32,897 nucleotides of DNA from Alistipes sp. (GTDB taxonomy: Bacteria > Bacteroidota > Bacteroidia > Bacteroidales > Rikenellaceae): positions 1 to 32,897 of the forward strand of contig JAJQCA010000081.1 in NCBI GenBank assembly GCA_021202985.1, written 5' to 3'. A program made the translations under genes and the position numbers. Under the pieces are notes generated by a model. It had not been told where the DNA came from and ran no database searches. It saw nothing but the letters and a program-made list of their open reading frames with translations. Positions 24,200-32,897 of the stretch are shown here, piece after piece. Position 1 is the stretch's first letter; every line of letters starts with the position of its first letter.

Positions 24200-26824
24200 T
24201 TAACCGAGCTGAGCTATCTGCTCACGGATTGCCGCTATTTTGGCTTCGGCGTCGTGCTTCTTTGCCATTTCGTTATCAACGACCTGTTTGGGGGCGTTCC
24301 CGACGAACTTCTCGTTGCCCAGTTTTTTCATAACCGAGGCGAGGAACCCTTCGTAATAGGTCAGTTCTTCGTTTAACCGGGTGAGTTCGGCGTCCCGGTC
24401 TATCGACCCGGCGACGGGTACGAAATACTGAGTGGTTTTAACGATAAACGAGATCGCGCCGGCGGGTTTGTCCGTGACTCTATCGATGCCCGAGAGGTTG
24501 GCCATCTTTACCAGCACCGGCTCGTAGTCCGCCGGATAATTCTCGTCGGCTATTACCAGCAGCGGCAGTTGCTCCCTGTTGGGAATGTTCTTATCCTTGC
24601 GGACCCCGCGCACCGCCGATACTGCTTCCTGCACGCGGCCGACCCCTGCGAGAAATGCTGTATCCGGCTCCCCGGCAGCGGGCAGTACCGAAAGCATAAT
24701 GCTGGCGCCGGCCTCCCGCGGACGGATATGTTGCCATATTTCCTCGCTGATAAACGGCATGAACGGGTGGAGCATCAGCAGGAGTTTCTCGAAAATTCCT
24801 TTGGTAGCTTCGAGCGATGCCGGATCTATCCCTTCGCCGTAGGGCGGTTTTATCATTTCGAGATACCAGCCCGAGAAATCGTCCCAGAATAGTTTATAGG
24901 TCTTCATCAGGGCTTCCGAAATGCGGTAGGCTGCGAAGTCGGACTCTATTTCGCGCTGGGCTTCGGCCATCACCGAGCCGAACCACTCCACCGCTATCCG
25001 GCTGCTTTCGGGCTGAGGGGCGGCCGTTTCGCATTTCCATGAATCCACAAGCCGGTAGGCGTTCCATATCTTGTTGCCGAAGTTACGGCCCTGCTCGCAG
25101 AGCGCCTCGTCGAACATAAGGTCGTTACCTGCCGAAGAACAAAGAAGCATGGCCACGCGCACACCGTCCGCGCCGTACTGAGCGATAAGGTCCAGGGGGT
25201 CGGGTGAGTTACCCAGCTGTTTGGACATCTTGCGCCGCTGTTTGTCGCGTACCAGTCCGGTGAAATAGACATCGCCGAACGGTTTTTCGCCCCGATATTC
25301 GTATCCCACCATTATCATCCGGGCTACCCAGAAGAAAATTATGTCCGGGGCGGTCACAAGGACACTGGTGGGGTAGTAGTAATTGATATCCTCGTTGTCC
25401 GGGTAACGGATGCCGTCGAAAACCGAAATGGGCCACAGCCACGAGCTGAACCATGTGTCAAGCGCGTCCGGGTCGCGGCGCAGGTCGGCGGCCGTGAGGG
25501 CGGGATTGCCGCTCTTTTCGCGGGCCAGCTCCAGTGTCTCTTCCGGTGTGCCGGCTACCACATACCCGCCTTCGGGAAGGTACCAGGCAGGTATCTGCTG
25601 GCCCCACCAGAGCTGGCGCGATATGCACCAGTCTTTGATGTTCTCCATCCAGTGGCGGTAGGTGTTGCGGAACTTGGCCGGGAAGAATTTTATCTCCTCT
25701 TCCATCACGGCCCGAAGGGCCGGTGTAGCCAGCTCCTCCATCCGAAGCCACCACTGCATCGAAAGTTTAGGCTCGATAGGCACCCCGGTCCGCTCCGAAC
25801 AGCCCACCTTGTTGGTGTAGGCTTCGGTCTTCTCGAGAAGGCCCGCGCGTTCGAGGTCTACCTCTATGGTGTCGCGTAGCGCGAAACGGTCCATGCCTTC
25901 GTAGATGCCGACCCGGCCGTTAATGGTCCCGTCGTCGTTGAAAATATCGATTGCCTCCAGGTTGTATTTCTCCCCGAGCATGTAGTCGTTCACATCGTGT
26001 GCCGGGGTGACTTTCAGCGCACCCGTTCCGAACTCCATATCCACGTAATCGTCCATAATTACGGGTATGGCGCGGTTTACCAGCGGTACAATTACCTTTT
26101 TACCGGCGAGCGAAGCATAGCGTGGGTCATTAGGATTGACGCAGAGGGCCGTGTCGCCGAGAATGGTTTCGGGGCGCGTGGTGGCCACGGTAATGTATCC
26201 GTCCCCGCCTTCTATCATATAGCGCAGGTAATAGAGCTTACCCTGCATCTCCTTGTAAATAACCTCCTCGTCCGACAAGGCGGTAAGGGCCTTCGGGTCC
26301 CAGTTCACCATCCGCACGCCGCGGTATATAAGGCCTTTGTTGTAAAGGTCCACGAAAACCTTTATAACGCTCTCCGAGCGGGGTTCGTCCATGGTGAAGC
26401 ACGTACGGTCCCAGTCGCACGAAGCGCCCAACTTGCGGAGCTGCTGCAGGATTATACCGCCGTGCTCCTCGGTCCATTGCCATGCGTGGCGCAGGAACTC
26501 CTCGCGGGTGAGCGACGATTTTTCGATGCCCTGCTCCTTAAGACGCGCCACCACCTTCGCCTCGGTGGCTATGGATGCGTGGTCGGTGCCCGGTACCCAG
26601 CAGGCGTTCTTGCCAGCCATACGGGCGCGGCGGACCAGCACGTCCTGAATGGTATTGTTGAGCATATGGCCCATATGGAGGATACCGGTAACGTTAGGGG
26701 GAGGTATGACGATTGTATAAGGCTCCCGCCCGTCCGGCTCCGAGTGGAACAGTCCCCGTTCCATCCAGTAGTCGTACCACTTCTGTTCTATATCCGAGGG
26801 TGTGTATTTGTCTGCTAAGGCCAT
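24200..26824 (-). CDS. valS: Valyl-tRNA synthetase
   Basis: An 874-residue cytoplasmic class I aminoacyl-tRNA synthetase that charges tRNA-Val. The HIGH-type motif is HMGH at 50-53 within [15 protein letters not shown]. The KMSKS-type loop is KMSKQ at 532-536 ([13 protein letters not shown]). Between them lie the editing domain ([17 protein letters not shown]) and the tRNA-contacting core. The C-terminus has the ValRS coiled-coil arm (about 805-874, [28 protein letters not shown]). Length is normal. The gene is divergent from lon across a 337-bp gap. A -7-like motif at 26991-26999 on the minus strand would give a leader of about 160 bases. Confidence 0.98.
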   Translation of the reverse strand: MALADKYTPSDIEQKWYDYWMERGLFHSEPDGREPYTIVIPPPNVTGILHMGHMLNNTIQDVLVRRARMAGKNACWVPGTDHASIATEAKVVARLKEQGIEKSSLTREEFLRHAWQWTEEHGGIILQQLRKLGASCDWDRTCFTMDEPRSESVIKVFVDLYNKGLIYRGVRMVNWDPKALTALSDEEVIYKEMQGKLYYLRYMIEGGDGYITVATTRPETILGDTALCVNPNDPRYASLAGKKVIVPLVNRAIPVIMDDYVDMEFGTGALKVTPAHDVNDYMLGEKYNLEAIDIFNDDGTINGRVGIYEGMDRFALRDTIEVDLERAGLLEKTEAYTNKVGCSERTGVPIEPKLSMQWWLRMEELATPALRAVMEEEIKFFPAKFRNTYRHWMENIKDWCISRQLWWGQQIPAWYLPEGGYVVAGTPEETLELAREKSGNPALTAADLRRDPDALDTWFSSWLWPISVFDGIRYPDNEDINYYYPTSVLVTAPDIIFFWVARMIMVGYEYRGEKPFGDVYFTGLVRDKQRRKMSKQLGNSPDPLDLIAQYGADGVRVAMLLCSSAGNDLMFDEALCEQGRNFGNKIWNAYRLVDSWKCETAAPQPESSRIAVEWFGSVMAEAQREIESDFAAYRISEALMKTYKLFWDDFSGWYLEMIKPPYGEGIDPASLEATKGIFEKLLLMLHPFMPFISEEIWQHIRPREAGASIMLSVLPAAGEPDTAFLAGVGRVQEAVSAVRGVRKDKNIPNREQLPLLVIADENYPADYEPVLVKMANLSGIDRVTDKPAGAISFIVKTTQYFVPVAGSIDRDAELTRLNEELTYYEGFLASVMKKLGNEKFVGNAPKQVVDNEMAKKHDAEAKIAAIREQIAQLG

Positions 26825-26990
26825 ATTTTAGAGAATTTTCTTATATTTAGGGTTCGGGTTCGGCGCATGACAAAACGCCTACCGGGGACGGGCGCCTGTG
26901 ACATCCGGTCCGCTATACGGACAGGGTTTTAAGCTGAAAAGCTGTCATATTGTCAAAAAAGAGCCTCCCGGGTCGATTTGCATTCGATTT

Positions 26991-26999
26991 GCAAAGATA
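26991..26999 (-). promoter_or_regulatory. Candidate -7 promoter element for valS
   Basis: On the minus strand this reads TATCTTTGC, an exact TAnnTTTGC match. A -33 TTTG at normal spacing is not apparent. It would give valS an unusually long leader of about 160 bases. Confidence 0.4.
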
Positions 27000-27111
27000 G
27001 GATTTTGCCGTGAGTTTGGTATCCCCGGCCCGGACAATTTTAACGGCCTTAGGTCCGTTTTATTATTAATAACACATCACTTGAAGGTAATAGGGCGACG
27101 GGCCGGCGAGG

Positions 27112-27144
27112 TTTGATATTATCCCGCTTAAAGATTACCTTTGC
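27112..27144 (+). promoter_or_regulatory. Consensus Bacteroidota vegetative promoter of lon
   Basis: A -33 TTTG at 27112-27115 and a -7 TACCTTTGC at 27136-27144 are separated by 20 bases, which is the textbook arrangement for the primary sigma of Bacteroides. The predicted transcript would start about ten bases before the ATG at 27162, so the leader is very short. Confidence 0.75.
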
Positions 27145-27161
27145 AGCCAGTAAAGACCATT

Positions 27162-29591
27162 ATGAGTAAAAAAAGCAAAATAGAAGAAGAATTTTCAGGT
27201 ATCTCGGACATGCTCGAGGGCAGGCACCAGGTTATCCCCATCGTCACGGGCGACGAGGACGATGTATTGGAGAACGTGCTGGTTCCCGATGTACTTCCTA
27301 TACTTACCTTGCGCAGTTCGGTGCTGTTCCCCGGAGCCATCACGCCCATAACGGTGGGCCGCGAGAAGAGTATGAAGCTGGTCCGTGAGGTGGAGAGCGG
27401 CGGAGGAGTGCTCGGGGCTGTGCTCCAGCGCGAGGCCGACGTGGAGAATCCCGGTCCGGAGGATATTTATAAAATCGGTACGGCCGCCCGTATCCTGAAG
27501 ATACTCGAGATGCCCAACGGTAACCTTACGGTTATCCTGCACGGCCTCGAGAAGATAGAAATAAAGGGTATCATAGCGTCGGAGCCTTATTTCAAGGCTT
27601 CGATTAATCCGCTGAAAGACACCTCGCCCGATAAGGACAGCATAGAGTTCGAAGCCCTCGTGGATTCCATCCGCGACGTGGCCCTGAACATTATCAATAT
27701 CTCACCGTCGATGCCCAAGGAGGCGACTTTCGCCATCAAGAACATCGACAGCAAGAGGGGGCTGATTAACTTTATCTGCTCCAACCTCGACCTTGAGGAT
27801 GCCGACCGCCAGCATCTGCTCGAAGCGCCGGGCCTTTTGGCTCGCGCCCGCAGGCTTCTCGAAATCCTCGTGAAGGAGCAGCAGTTGGTGGAGCTTAAAA
27901 GCGAAATACAGGGCAAGGTAAAGCGCGACCTCGACCAGCAGCAGCGCGAGTACTACCTCCAACAGCAGATACGTACAATACAGGAAGAGCTTGGCGGCGA
28001 CCCTGCCGAGAGCGATATTGCCGACCTGCGAAAGAGGGCGGCCGAGAAGAAATGGAGCAAGGAAGTGTCGGAAACCTTCGAGAAGGAGGTCAGCAAACTC
28101 GAAAGGCTCAACCCGGCTATCGCCGAGTATTCGGTGCAGATGACGACCTACCTTAACCTGATGCTCGACCTGCCGTGGGACGATTGCACACAGGACAATC
28201 TCGACCTGAACCATGCCCGCAAGCAGCTTGACGACGACCATTTCGGTCTGGACGAGGTGAAAGAGCGGATACTGGAGCACCTGGCTATTATCAAGCTAAA
28301 AGGCGACCTCAAGTCGCCCATTATCTGCCTTTACGGCCCTCCGGGAGTGGGGAAGACCTCTCTCGGGAAGTCGGTGGCCGCCGCCCTGGACCGCAAGTTC
28401 GGCCGAATTTCGCTCGGCGGGCTGCATGACGAGGCCGAAATCCGCGGCCACAGACGCACATACATAGGCGCCATGCCCGGCCGTATCATACAGACTATAA
28501 AAAAATGCGGCTCCTCGAACCCGGTGATAATTCTCGACGAGGTTGACAAGGTGGGCGTGGGTAACCACGGCGACCCGGCATCGGCCCTGCTCGAAGTGCT
28601 CGACCCGGAACAGAACACCACCTTCCACGACAATTACCTCGATCTGGAATACGACCTGTCGAAGGTGTTGTTTATAGCCACGGCCAACAATATCAACAAT
28701 GTGAGCCCGGCCCTGCGCGACCGTATGGAGATGATAAACATTGCGGGCTACGTAATGGAGGAAAAGGTGCAGATAGGCCTTAACCACCTGCTGCCCAAAC
28801 AGCTCGAAGCCCACGGGGTTCCGGCCGACAGCCTTACTATCTCCCGGGAAATAATGGAGAAGATAATCAGCGAATATACCCGCGAGTCAGGAGTCAGGAC
28901 CCTCGATAAGAATCTTGCCAAGCTGGTACGCCACCGGGCCAAAAATATCGGTTTTGAAGAGAAATTCGACCCGGCCCTTTCTGCCGCCGACATCGAACGG
29001 ATTCTGGGCCTGCCCAAATTCCGCAACGAGCAGTACGAGGTTGGCGGGATGACCGGTGTTGTAACCGGCCTCGCATGGACCGAGGTGGGCGGAGATATCC
29101 TTTATGTGGAATCTGTGCTGACACCCGGTAAGGGTAACCTCTGCCTGACGGGAAACCTGGGGGATGTTATGAAGGAGTCGGCCACCATCGCATACGAATG
29201 GGTGAAGGCTAACTACGAGAAATTGGGTATCGACAAGGAAATGTTCACACAGTACGATATAAATATCCACGTTCCCGAGGGGGCCATCCCGAAGGACGGG
29301 CCGAGCGCCGGGATTACGATGGTGACTTCCATAGTCTCAACGTTCACCAGGAAGAAGGTCAAGGAGCGTATCGCTATGACGGGTGAAACGACCCTTCGCG
29401 GGCGTGTGACGCCTGTGGGAGGTATCAAGGAGAAGATTCTGGCCGCCCGACGCGCCGGCATCCACGAGCTGGTGCTGAGTGAGGACAACCGCAAGGACAT
29501 AGCCGAAATTAAACCTGAGTACATAGACGGTCTCAATTTCCACTATGTCAATACAAATAACGATGTGCTTAGTTTGGCTTTGATGAACTGA
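27162..29591 (+). CDS. lon: ATP-dependent Lon protease (LonA)
   Basis: An 809-residue cytoplasmic AAA+ serine protease that degrades misfolded and regulatory proteins. The start is ATG 27162 (MSKKSKIEEEFSG); a TTG 21 bases upstream overlaps the promoter -7 element and is not used. The N-terminal substrate-binding LON domain begins at about residue 35 (VLPILTLRSSVLFPGAITPI). The coiled region follows (REYYLQQQIRTIQEELG). Walker A GPPGVGKT is at 392-399 and Walker B VIILDEVDK follows. The protease domain has catalytic Ser715 in KDGPSAGITM and the lysine pair Lys756/Lys758 in GGIKEKILAARRAG. All key residues are present and length is normal. It is monocistronic, with its own promoter and terminator. 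Confidence 0.98.
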   Translation: MSKKSKIEEEFSGISDMLEGRHQVIPIVTGDEDDVLENVLVPDVLPILTLRSSVLFPGAITPITVGREKSMKLVREVESGGGVLGAVLQREADVENPGPEDIYKIGTAARILKILEMPNGNLTVILHGLEKIEIKGIIASEPYFKASINPLKDTSPDKDSIEFEALVDSIRDVALNIINISPSMPKEATFAIKNIDSKRGLINFICSNLDLEDADRQHLLEAPGLLARARRLLEILVKEQQLVELKSEIQGKVKRDLDQQQREYYLQQQIRTIQEELGGDPAESDIADLRKRAAEKKWSKEVSETFEKEVSKLERLNPAIAEYSVQMTTYLNLMLDLPWDDCTQDNLDLNHARKQLDDDHFGLDEVKERILEHLAIIKLKGDLKSPIICLYGPPGVGKTSLGKSVAAALDRKFGRISLGGLHDEAEIRGHRRTYIGAMPGRIIQTIKKCGSSNPVIILDEVDKVGVGNHGDPASALLEVLDPEQNTTFHDNYLDLEYDLSKVLFIATANNINNVSPALRDRMEMINIAGYVMEEKVQIGLNHLLPKQLEAHGVPADSLTISREIMEKIISEYTRESGVRTLDKNLAKLVRHRAKNIGFEEKFDPALSAADIERILGLPKFRNEQYEVGGMTGVVTGLAWTEVGGDILYVESVLTPGKGNLCLTGNLGDVMKESATIAYEWVKANYEKLGIDKEMFTQYDINIHVPEGAIPKDGPSAGITMVTSIVSTFTRKKVKERIAMTGETTLRGRVTPVGGIKEKILAARRAGIHELVLSEDNRKDIAEIKPEYIDGLNFHYVNTNNDVLSLALMN

Positions 29592-29612
29592 CGCAGGAAG
29601 GCTTTATATGTA

Positions 29613-29648
29613 ACGGGACCCCTGATTTAAGGGGTCCCGTATTTTTTG
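29613..29648 (+). terminator. Intrinsic terminator of lon
   Basis: ACGGGACCCCT (29613-29623) and AGGGGTCCCGT (29630-29640) form an 11-bp perfect stem with a 6-base loop, followed by ATTTTTT. Confidence 0.93.
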
Positions 29649-29903
29649 CCGTTAGGTGGCGGTGTTCAGGGGGATTACAATAAACTTTCCTTTCTTTCCA
29701 TTTCTTTTCTCCATCCCCTTTCCGGGATCCAGTATACTGTCCCGGCGATTGTGTAAGACACGAACCCGATTCGAATATCGCAGCAGCGATTTAGTGATTA
29801 TTTGAGCCGTCATACAAATTTTGATAATATATTTATTTATTGTATATTAGTGAGTGTTTGCCGAAAAACTAAAGAGTAGGCATGATGAAAACCTTCGGAC
29901 GTG

Positions 29904-30269
29904 ATGAAGAAATTTCTTTTTACCGTATTGGCAATGTACTTCCTTACCGGAATCGAGTACCATGCCAATGGCAATGAGCCTATGCAAATCGTTATCGAGG
30001 AAATCTCACCCGAATCGTTCGAAGCCTTGGCATCAGCTGTGGCAAGTATCGGTGGACCTACGGAAGTGGAACTATTCACTCCGTATGTTTATACAGGTTA
30101 TTCTGAACTGGGATTTTATTCATGGGGAGTAAGTGGAGGGGTCTCTATAACCAATATTCAGAATAGTGGATATTATTATTCCACGGCAACGTTGACATTC
30201 TCGAAAGTAGGAACTTTTAGGATAGGTTACGGGGACGCAACTCTGCTTATAAAAGCAGATATCAGGTAA
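29904..30269 (+). CDS. Small secreted protein of unknown function, AT-rich
   Basis: A 121-residue protein with an N-terminal signal peptide (MKKFLFTVLAMYFLTGIEYH, cleavage likely near residue 22-24). The mature part is about 98 residues, with an acidic stretch (IVIEEISPESFEALA) and then tyrosine/glycine-rich beta-like sequence (YVYTGYSELGFYSWGVSGG, GYYYSTATLTFSKVG). ATG 29904 is chosen over the overlapping GTG at 29901. There is no cysteine, so it is not a lipoprotein. Its base composition is clearly more AT-rich than the flanking genes, which may mean recent acquisition or weak conservation. I do not recognise a family. It is probably real, since signal peptide, stop and a downstream hairpin fit together. 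Confidence 0.6.
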   Translation: MKKFLFTVLAMYFLTGIEYHANGNEPMQIVIEEISPESFEALASAVASIGGPTEVELFTPYVYTGYSELGFYSWGVSGGVSITNIQNSGYYYSTATLTFSKVGTFRIGYGDATLLIKADIR

Positions 30270-30270
30270 T

Positions 30271-30316
30271 CCTGTTGACCGAATAAAAAAGGAACCCCGG
30301 CTTCTTTTTTAACAGG
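30271..30316. terminator. Hairpin between convergent genes
   Basis: CCTGTT (30271-30276) pairs with AACAGG (30311-30316). Inside, an A6-G run pairs with C-T6 around a CCCCGG core, with small bulges. The A-run and T-run on the two sides suit bidirectional termination for the small secreted protein and the convergent DUF3352-like gene. Confidence 0.6.
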
Positions 30317-30376
30317 TTAACTTTCAACTCCGACAGCAGTTGATCCTCCCGGTCACCTCATCGGTAACAATTACTT

Positions 30377-32593
30377 CTAATACTTTTCCTTCCGGTCGAA
30401 CGTGCCGTCTTCGGTGTAGTATTTCCATGTGCCTTTGGGCTGGCCTTTGGAGTATTTACCCCGTAAACGCAGGGTGCCGCCCGGGTAGAACTCGCGGTAA
30501 CGGCCGTGGCGCTTACCGTCCTTAACTTCCGATTCGTTCATCAGGGCGCCGTCCTCGTAATATTCGCGGAGGACGTTGCCCTCGAATTTTTCGACGTAGA
30601 AACGCTTCAGTTCGCTCATAAGTTCCTTTTCACTCTGGTCGCGGTCCTCGGTTGCGGGGTCGTCCGGGTCGTCCGGCTCCTCGGCTGCGGGCACGGGAGC
30701 TTCCTCCCCGTAATATGGCGCGTGTTCTATAATGGCGTTGAGCGAGACCTTGCCCTTTTCATCCGATACCTGTAGTGTCGCGCGAGGGAAACCGTACAAT
30801 ACATGGCGGTTTGCCTCCACGTCACGCCATGTCTGCGGCGAGAGCATTCCCTGAAGCTGCGGGTAGAACCTGTGGGTGTCCACGTATGCGAAAAAGGTGG
30901 ACGACGACGATACGCGCGACATAGCTTTTTTGAATTCGGGGTCGTTTTTCAGCAGGTTTTTCTGCTCTATATCTTCCACGAACGAGAGTAGTGATGCGGC
31001 CGACATGCTGAATACCACGTAATCGTCCACGTAAGTATAGTAGGGTGTTTCGAACCGGTCGAACAGCTTACCGAAAAACAGCCGGAAGAAACCCTTCATC
31101 TCCACATAGTTGATATCGTAACCCTTGTAATCGACACTGCTGATACGGATAGGCGAACGGCCCCGGATTCGCTTTTCGATATGGGCCATGCTGTTGCGGG
31201 CGTCGCGGATACTGCGGGCGCGGACGGCCAGCAGCGTTTCTGGCCGGAGTCCGAGCAGGCCGGGCTCGAGTTGTATATAGGCGAACTCCCCGGACATCCA
31301 TCCCAGGAAATCATCCTCGAGGGAGATCCCGAAATATTTTTCCAGCCGTTCCCGCATCCTTATATATTCCCCGTAACCCTCCGCGTCGTTCGCCTCCATA
31401 GCCTGCTCGAGCGAACGCACGAATGCCGCCGCGTTGTCGAAACCTAAATCGGCTAACAGCGCCGTGCGGGCCGGCAGGATGTCCTGCACCCTGATGCGGC
31501 TGCGGCCCGAACCGAGCAGGGCGGCCACGTACGGGTCGGCTACGTCTTTCATCAGCGTGTAACCTTTCAGTTCGATTTTTTCGCTGCTGGAGTCCATCCA
31601 CATACCGGCGAACTCCATGGAGTTGAATACGGAAGCAAGGGTTTCGTCGATACTGCCCAGATATATGGACAGGAACTCCGGCAGGCAGGAATAGTTGAGG
31701 AAAATACGGTACAGTCCACTGCTGCCCACCAGCTTCTCGGCTTCGAGGAAGGAATATTCCAGGCCTATCTGCGGTTTTTCCCGCTCGTCGATGGCCACGT
31801 GGATGAGCGCCGAAGAGTAAGAGGCTGCGAAATGGTTGTCGACGAAGGCACAGTAGAGCACATCGCCCGATGCGGCGTCCTTCATTTCCAGGATGTTGAC
31901 CCCGTTATATTTCCTGCGCGTGACGTCGTTGCCGGCCAGCCTCAGGAGATTCTCCATCTGGTCTTTCAGCATTTCTAGTTTCGAGGCTTTACGCAGGTCG
32001 ACCACGATGAGGAAATCGAAGTCGCGTGTACGGGTTTTGTGGAGGGAGATGGTCATGTCGCGCTTACCGACGAGCGACAGCAGGGTTTTGTTGCCGCGTA
32101 TCGTGGAGTCGAGCGCGTTAATCGTACCGGTCATTTCGGCAAACGTGGGTGCCTGCATAAGACGCCTCCACGGGTCGCTCGAACTGAACCGCTGCCAGTC
32201 CCTCACCGGTTCGGACGACTGGATTATAACCGCCGCGTCGGGTGGCACAAGGTATATCTGCCGAAGGTTACGGTCGGGCGTTACATAAAGACGTACCACC
32301 GTAAACACCAGCCAGCCAAGCAGGATAATGCCCAATAGGGCCAAAATACGGCCGATGCCGAACTTCTTTTTGCCTCGGGATTCGGGTTTGGATTTGCGGC
32401 CTTTTCCTCCCGGGGGCGGGCCGCCGGTATCGTGGAAGGTGTCCGTGCCAATGTCCACGGGTTCGTTATCGTACGACGGGGTCGGTGCTCCGGTTGTGCC
32501 GTTTGCGCCGGCTGCTTCCGTTTGTGGCCGGATGGCAGCCGCGTTTTGGTTTTCGTCCTTGGGGATGCGGTCGGGTGTATCTCCGTTTATCAT
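30377..32593 (-). CDS. Membrane-anchored DUF3352-like protein with C-terminal MORN-type repeats
   Basis: A 738-residue protein. Residues 1-75 are polar and low complexity. One transmembrane helix lies at about 78-100 (GRILALLGIILLGWLVFTVV), so the bulk is probably periplasmic. The large central part starts with VPPDAAVIIQSSEP and resembles the DUF3352 type of envelope protein (tentative). After an acidic proline-rich linker at about 640-665 (EEPDDPDDPATEDRD) come two or three MORN-variant repeats (REYYEDGALMNES, YREFYPGGTLRLRGKY, WKYYTEDGTF) like those of YwqK-type proteins. MORN-variant repeats are common in Bacteroidota envelope proteins, and their function is not settled. A TATATTTGC -7-like motif lies about 50 bases upstream. 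No operon partner is visible. Confidence 0.8.
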   Translation of the reverse strand: MINGDTPDRIPKDENQNAAAIRPQTEAAGANGTTGAPTPSYDNEPVDIGTDTFHDTGGPPPGGKGRKSKPESRGKKKFGIGRILALLGIILLGWLVFTVVRLYVTPDRNLRQIYLVPPDAAVIIQSSEPVRDWQRFSSSDPWRRLMQAPTFAEMTGTINALDSTIRGNKTLLSLVGKRDMTISLHKTRTRDFDFLIVVDLRKASKLEMLKDQMENLLRLAGNDVTRRKYNGVNILEMKDAASGDVLYCAFVDNHFAASYSSALIHVAIDEREKPQIGLEYSFLEAEKLVGSSGLYRIFLNYSCLPEFLSIYLGSIDETLASVFNSMEFAGMWMDSSSEKIELKGYTLMKDVADPYVAALLGSGRSRIRVQDILPARTALLADLGFDNAAAFVRSLEQAMEANDAEGYGEYIRMRERLEKYFGISLEDDFLGWMSGEFAYIQLEPGLLGLRPETLLAVRARSIRDARNSMAHIEKRIRGRSPIRISSVDYKGYDINYVEMKGFFRLFFGKLFDRFETPYYTYVDDYVVFSMSAASLLSFVEDIEQKNLLKNDPEFKKAMSRVSSSSTFFAYVDTHRFYPQLQGMLSPQTWRDVEANRHVLYGFPRATLQVSDEKGKVSLNAIIEHAPYYGEEAPVPAAEEPDDPDDPATEDRDQSEKELMSELKRFYVEKFEGNVLREYYEDGALMNESEVKDGKRHGRYREFYPGGTLRLRGKYSKGQPKGTWKYYTEDGTFDRKEKY

Positions 32594-32639
32594 GTCCGGG
32601 TCGGTATGCGGGTTACGGTCCTATCGAGAGGAACCGAAG

Positions 32640-32648
32640 GCAAATATA
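32640..32648 (-). promoter_or_regulatory. Candidate -7 promoter element for the DUF3352-like gene
   Basis: On the minus strand this reads TATATTTGC, matching TAnnTTTGC, with an expected leader of about 40 bases. The -33 element is not evident. Confidence 0.45.
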
Positions 32649-32738
32649 GCGATATCGCGCAAGTTTACCTGCATACGTATCCGGGAATAATAGCTTTAAT
32701 ATTCAAAAATTACTCGACGGGTTACTATCGGGATAGGT

Positions 32739-32762
32739 TCTTCACTTCGTTCAGAATGACAT
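32739..32762 (+). repeat. Half-copy of the AGAATGACAT dispersed repeat
   Basis: TTCTTCACTTCGTTCAGAAT then GACAT differs at two positions from the left arm of the palindrome at 24121-24145. It has no obvious mirror arm nearby. Confidence 0.65.
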
Positions 32763-32805
32763 ACGTAGCAAAAACGCAATTTTAGGAACCGGAATAGGTA
32801 AATTG

Positions 32806-32828
32806 TTCCCTGCGTTCAGAATGACATT
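32806..32828 (+). repeat. Second half-copy of the AGAATGACAT dispersed repeat
   Basis: TTCCCTGCGTTCAGAATGAC then ATT shares the TTCAGAATGACATT end with the other copies, 67 bases after the previous one and in the same orientation. Confidence 0.6.
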
Positions 32829-32897
32829 AAAATATAATGTTATCCGGAGTAGCCGGAGTTGATGAAACTTTGTAATATTTTATCGCCTATAATTTGT

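Larger units (their letters stand above)
26825..27161. promoter_or_regulatory. Divergent promoter region of valS and lon
   Basis: A 337-bp gap without a gene. It holds the consensus lon promoter, a minus-strand -7-like motif for valS, and several short stem-loops in the putative valS leader (for example GTCCG-TATAG-CGGAC on the minus strand). I see no T-box or other named riboswitch. Confidence 0.6.
32594..32897. other. Right-edge intergenic region
   Basis: About 300 bp without a gene, running off the window. It contains a minus-strand -7-like motif and two half-copies of the AGAATGACAT repeat. I see no tRNA or rRNA in it. Confidence 0.6.

Noticed and set aside
26825-26990. T-box riboswitch upstream of valS
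   Set aside because: No T-box consensus sequence or specifier-like stem is visible, and T-boxes are not typical of Bacteroidota.
29882-29980. A 30-codon frame starting ATGATGAAAACC and overlapping the small secreted gene out of frame
   Set aside because: Too short, no features, and the overlapping frame has a proper signal peptide.
30377-32593. YwqK-type 'antitoxin' of a toxin-antitoxin pair
   Set aside because: The MORN-variant repeats can attract that label, but there is no small toxin partner and the protein is a large membrane protein.

Overview
The window looks like a chromosomal segment of a gut-type Bacteroidota (Bacteroidetes), most likely in or near Alistipes/Rikenellaceae. The evidence is a SusC/SusD pair under an ECF sigma/FecR switch, lipoproteins with acidic residues after the lipidated cysteine, DUF4988 (PL29 N-terminal-like), BACON and GLUG modules, Bacteroidota-type -7 promoter motifs (TAnnTTTG), and overall high GC with AT-rich intergenic gaps. 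The phylum is well supported; the genus is inference from composition and content.

Layout: (a) 1-305 holds a degenerate GT-rich tandem repeat and no credible gene. (b) 402-2692, minus strand, is a two-gene unit: a GDPD-family lipoprotein followed by a GlpT-like organophosphate antiporter. (c) 2789-11519, minus strand, is a tight operon of three large paralogous lipoproteins. Each has an N-terminal coiled coil plus DUF4988-type region and a GLUG-repeat body. The C-termini differ: NAGPA-type phosphodiester glycosidase (first gene), none (second), DUF4886/SGNH-like hydrolase (third). (d) 11702-19833, plus strand and divergent from (c), holds ECF sigma, FecR anti-sigma, STN-containing SusC-like receptor, SusD-like lipoprotein and S1/P1 nuclease, ending at a strong terminator. 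(e) 20253-24064 holds an MsbA-like ABC exporter, an orphan lipoprotein and the decayed 3' part of a GH29 alpha-L-fucosidase gene. (f) 24200-29591 holds divergent valS and lon. (g) 29904-32593 holds a small AT-rich secreted protein and a large membrane-anchored DUF3352-like/MORN protein. The right edge carries repeats shared with the valS 3' region.

How the genes may work together: regions (b)-(d) resemble a polysaccharide-utilisation locus (surface capture, TonB-dependent import, STN-FecR-sigma feedback), but no intact glycoside hydrolase of the usual kind is present. The recognisable enzymes instead act on phosphodiesters (NAGPA, S1/P1 nuclease, GDPD) or probably esters (DUF4886), and a likely sugar/glycerol-phosphate importer lies next to them. 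My inference is a phosphodiester-scavenging locus, for example for teichoic-acid-like polymers, phosphodiester-modified glycans, nucleic acids or phospholipid head groups. The substrate cannot be read from sequence.
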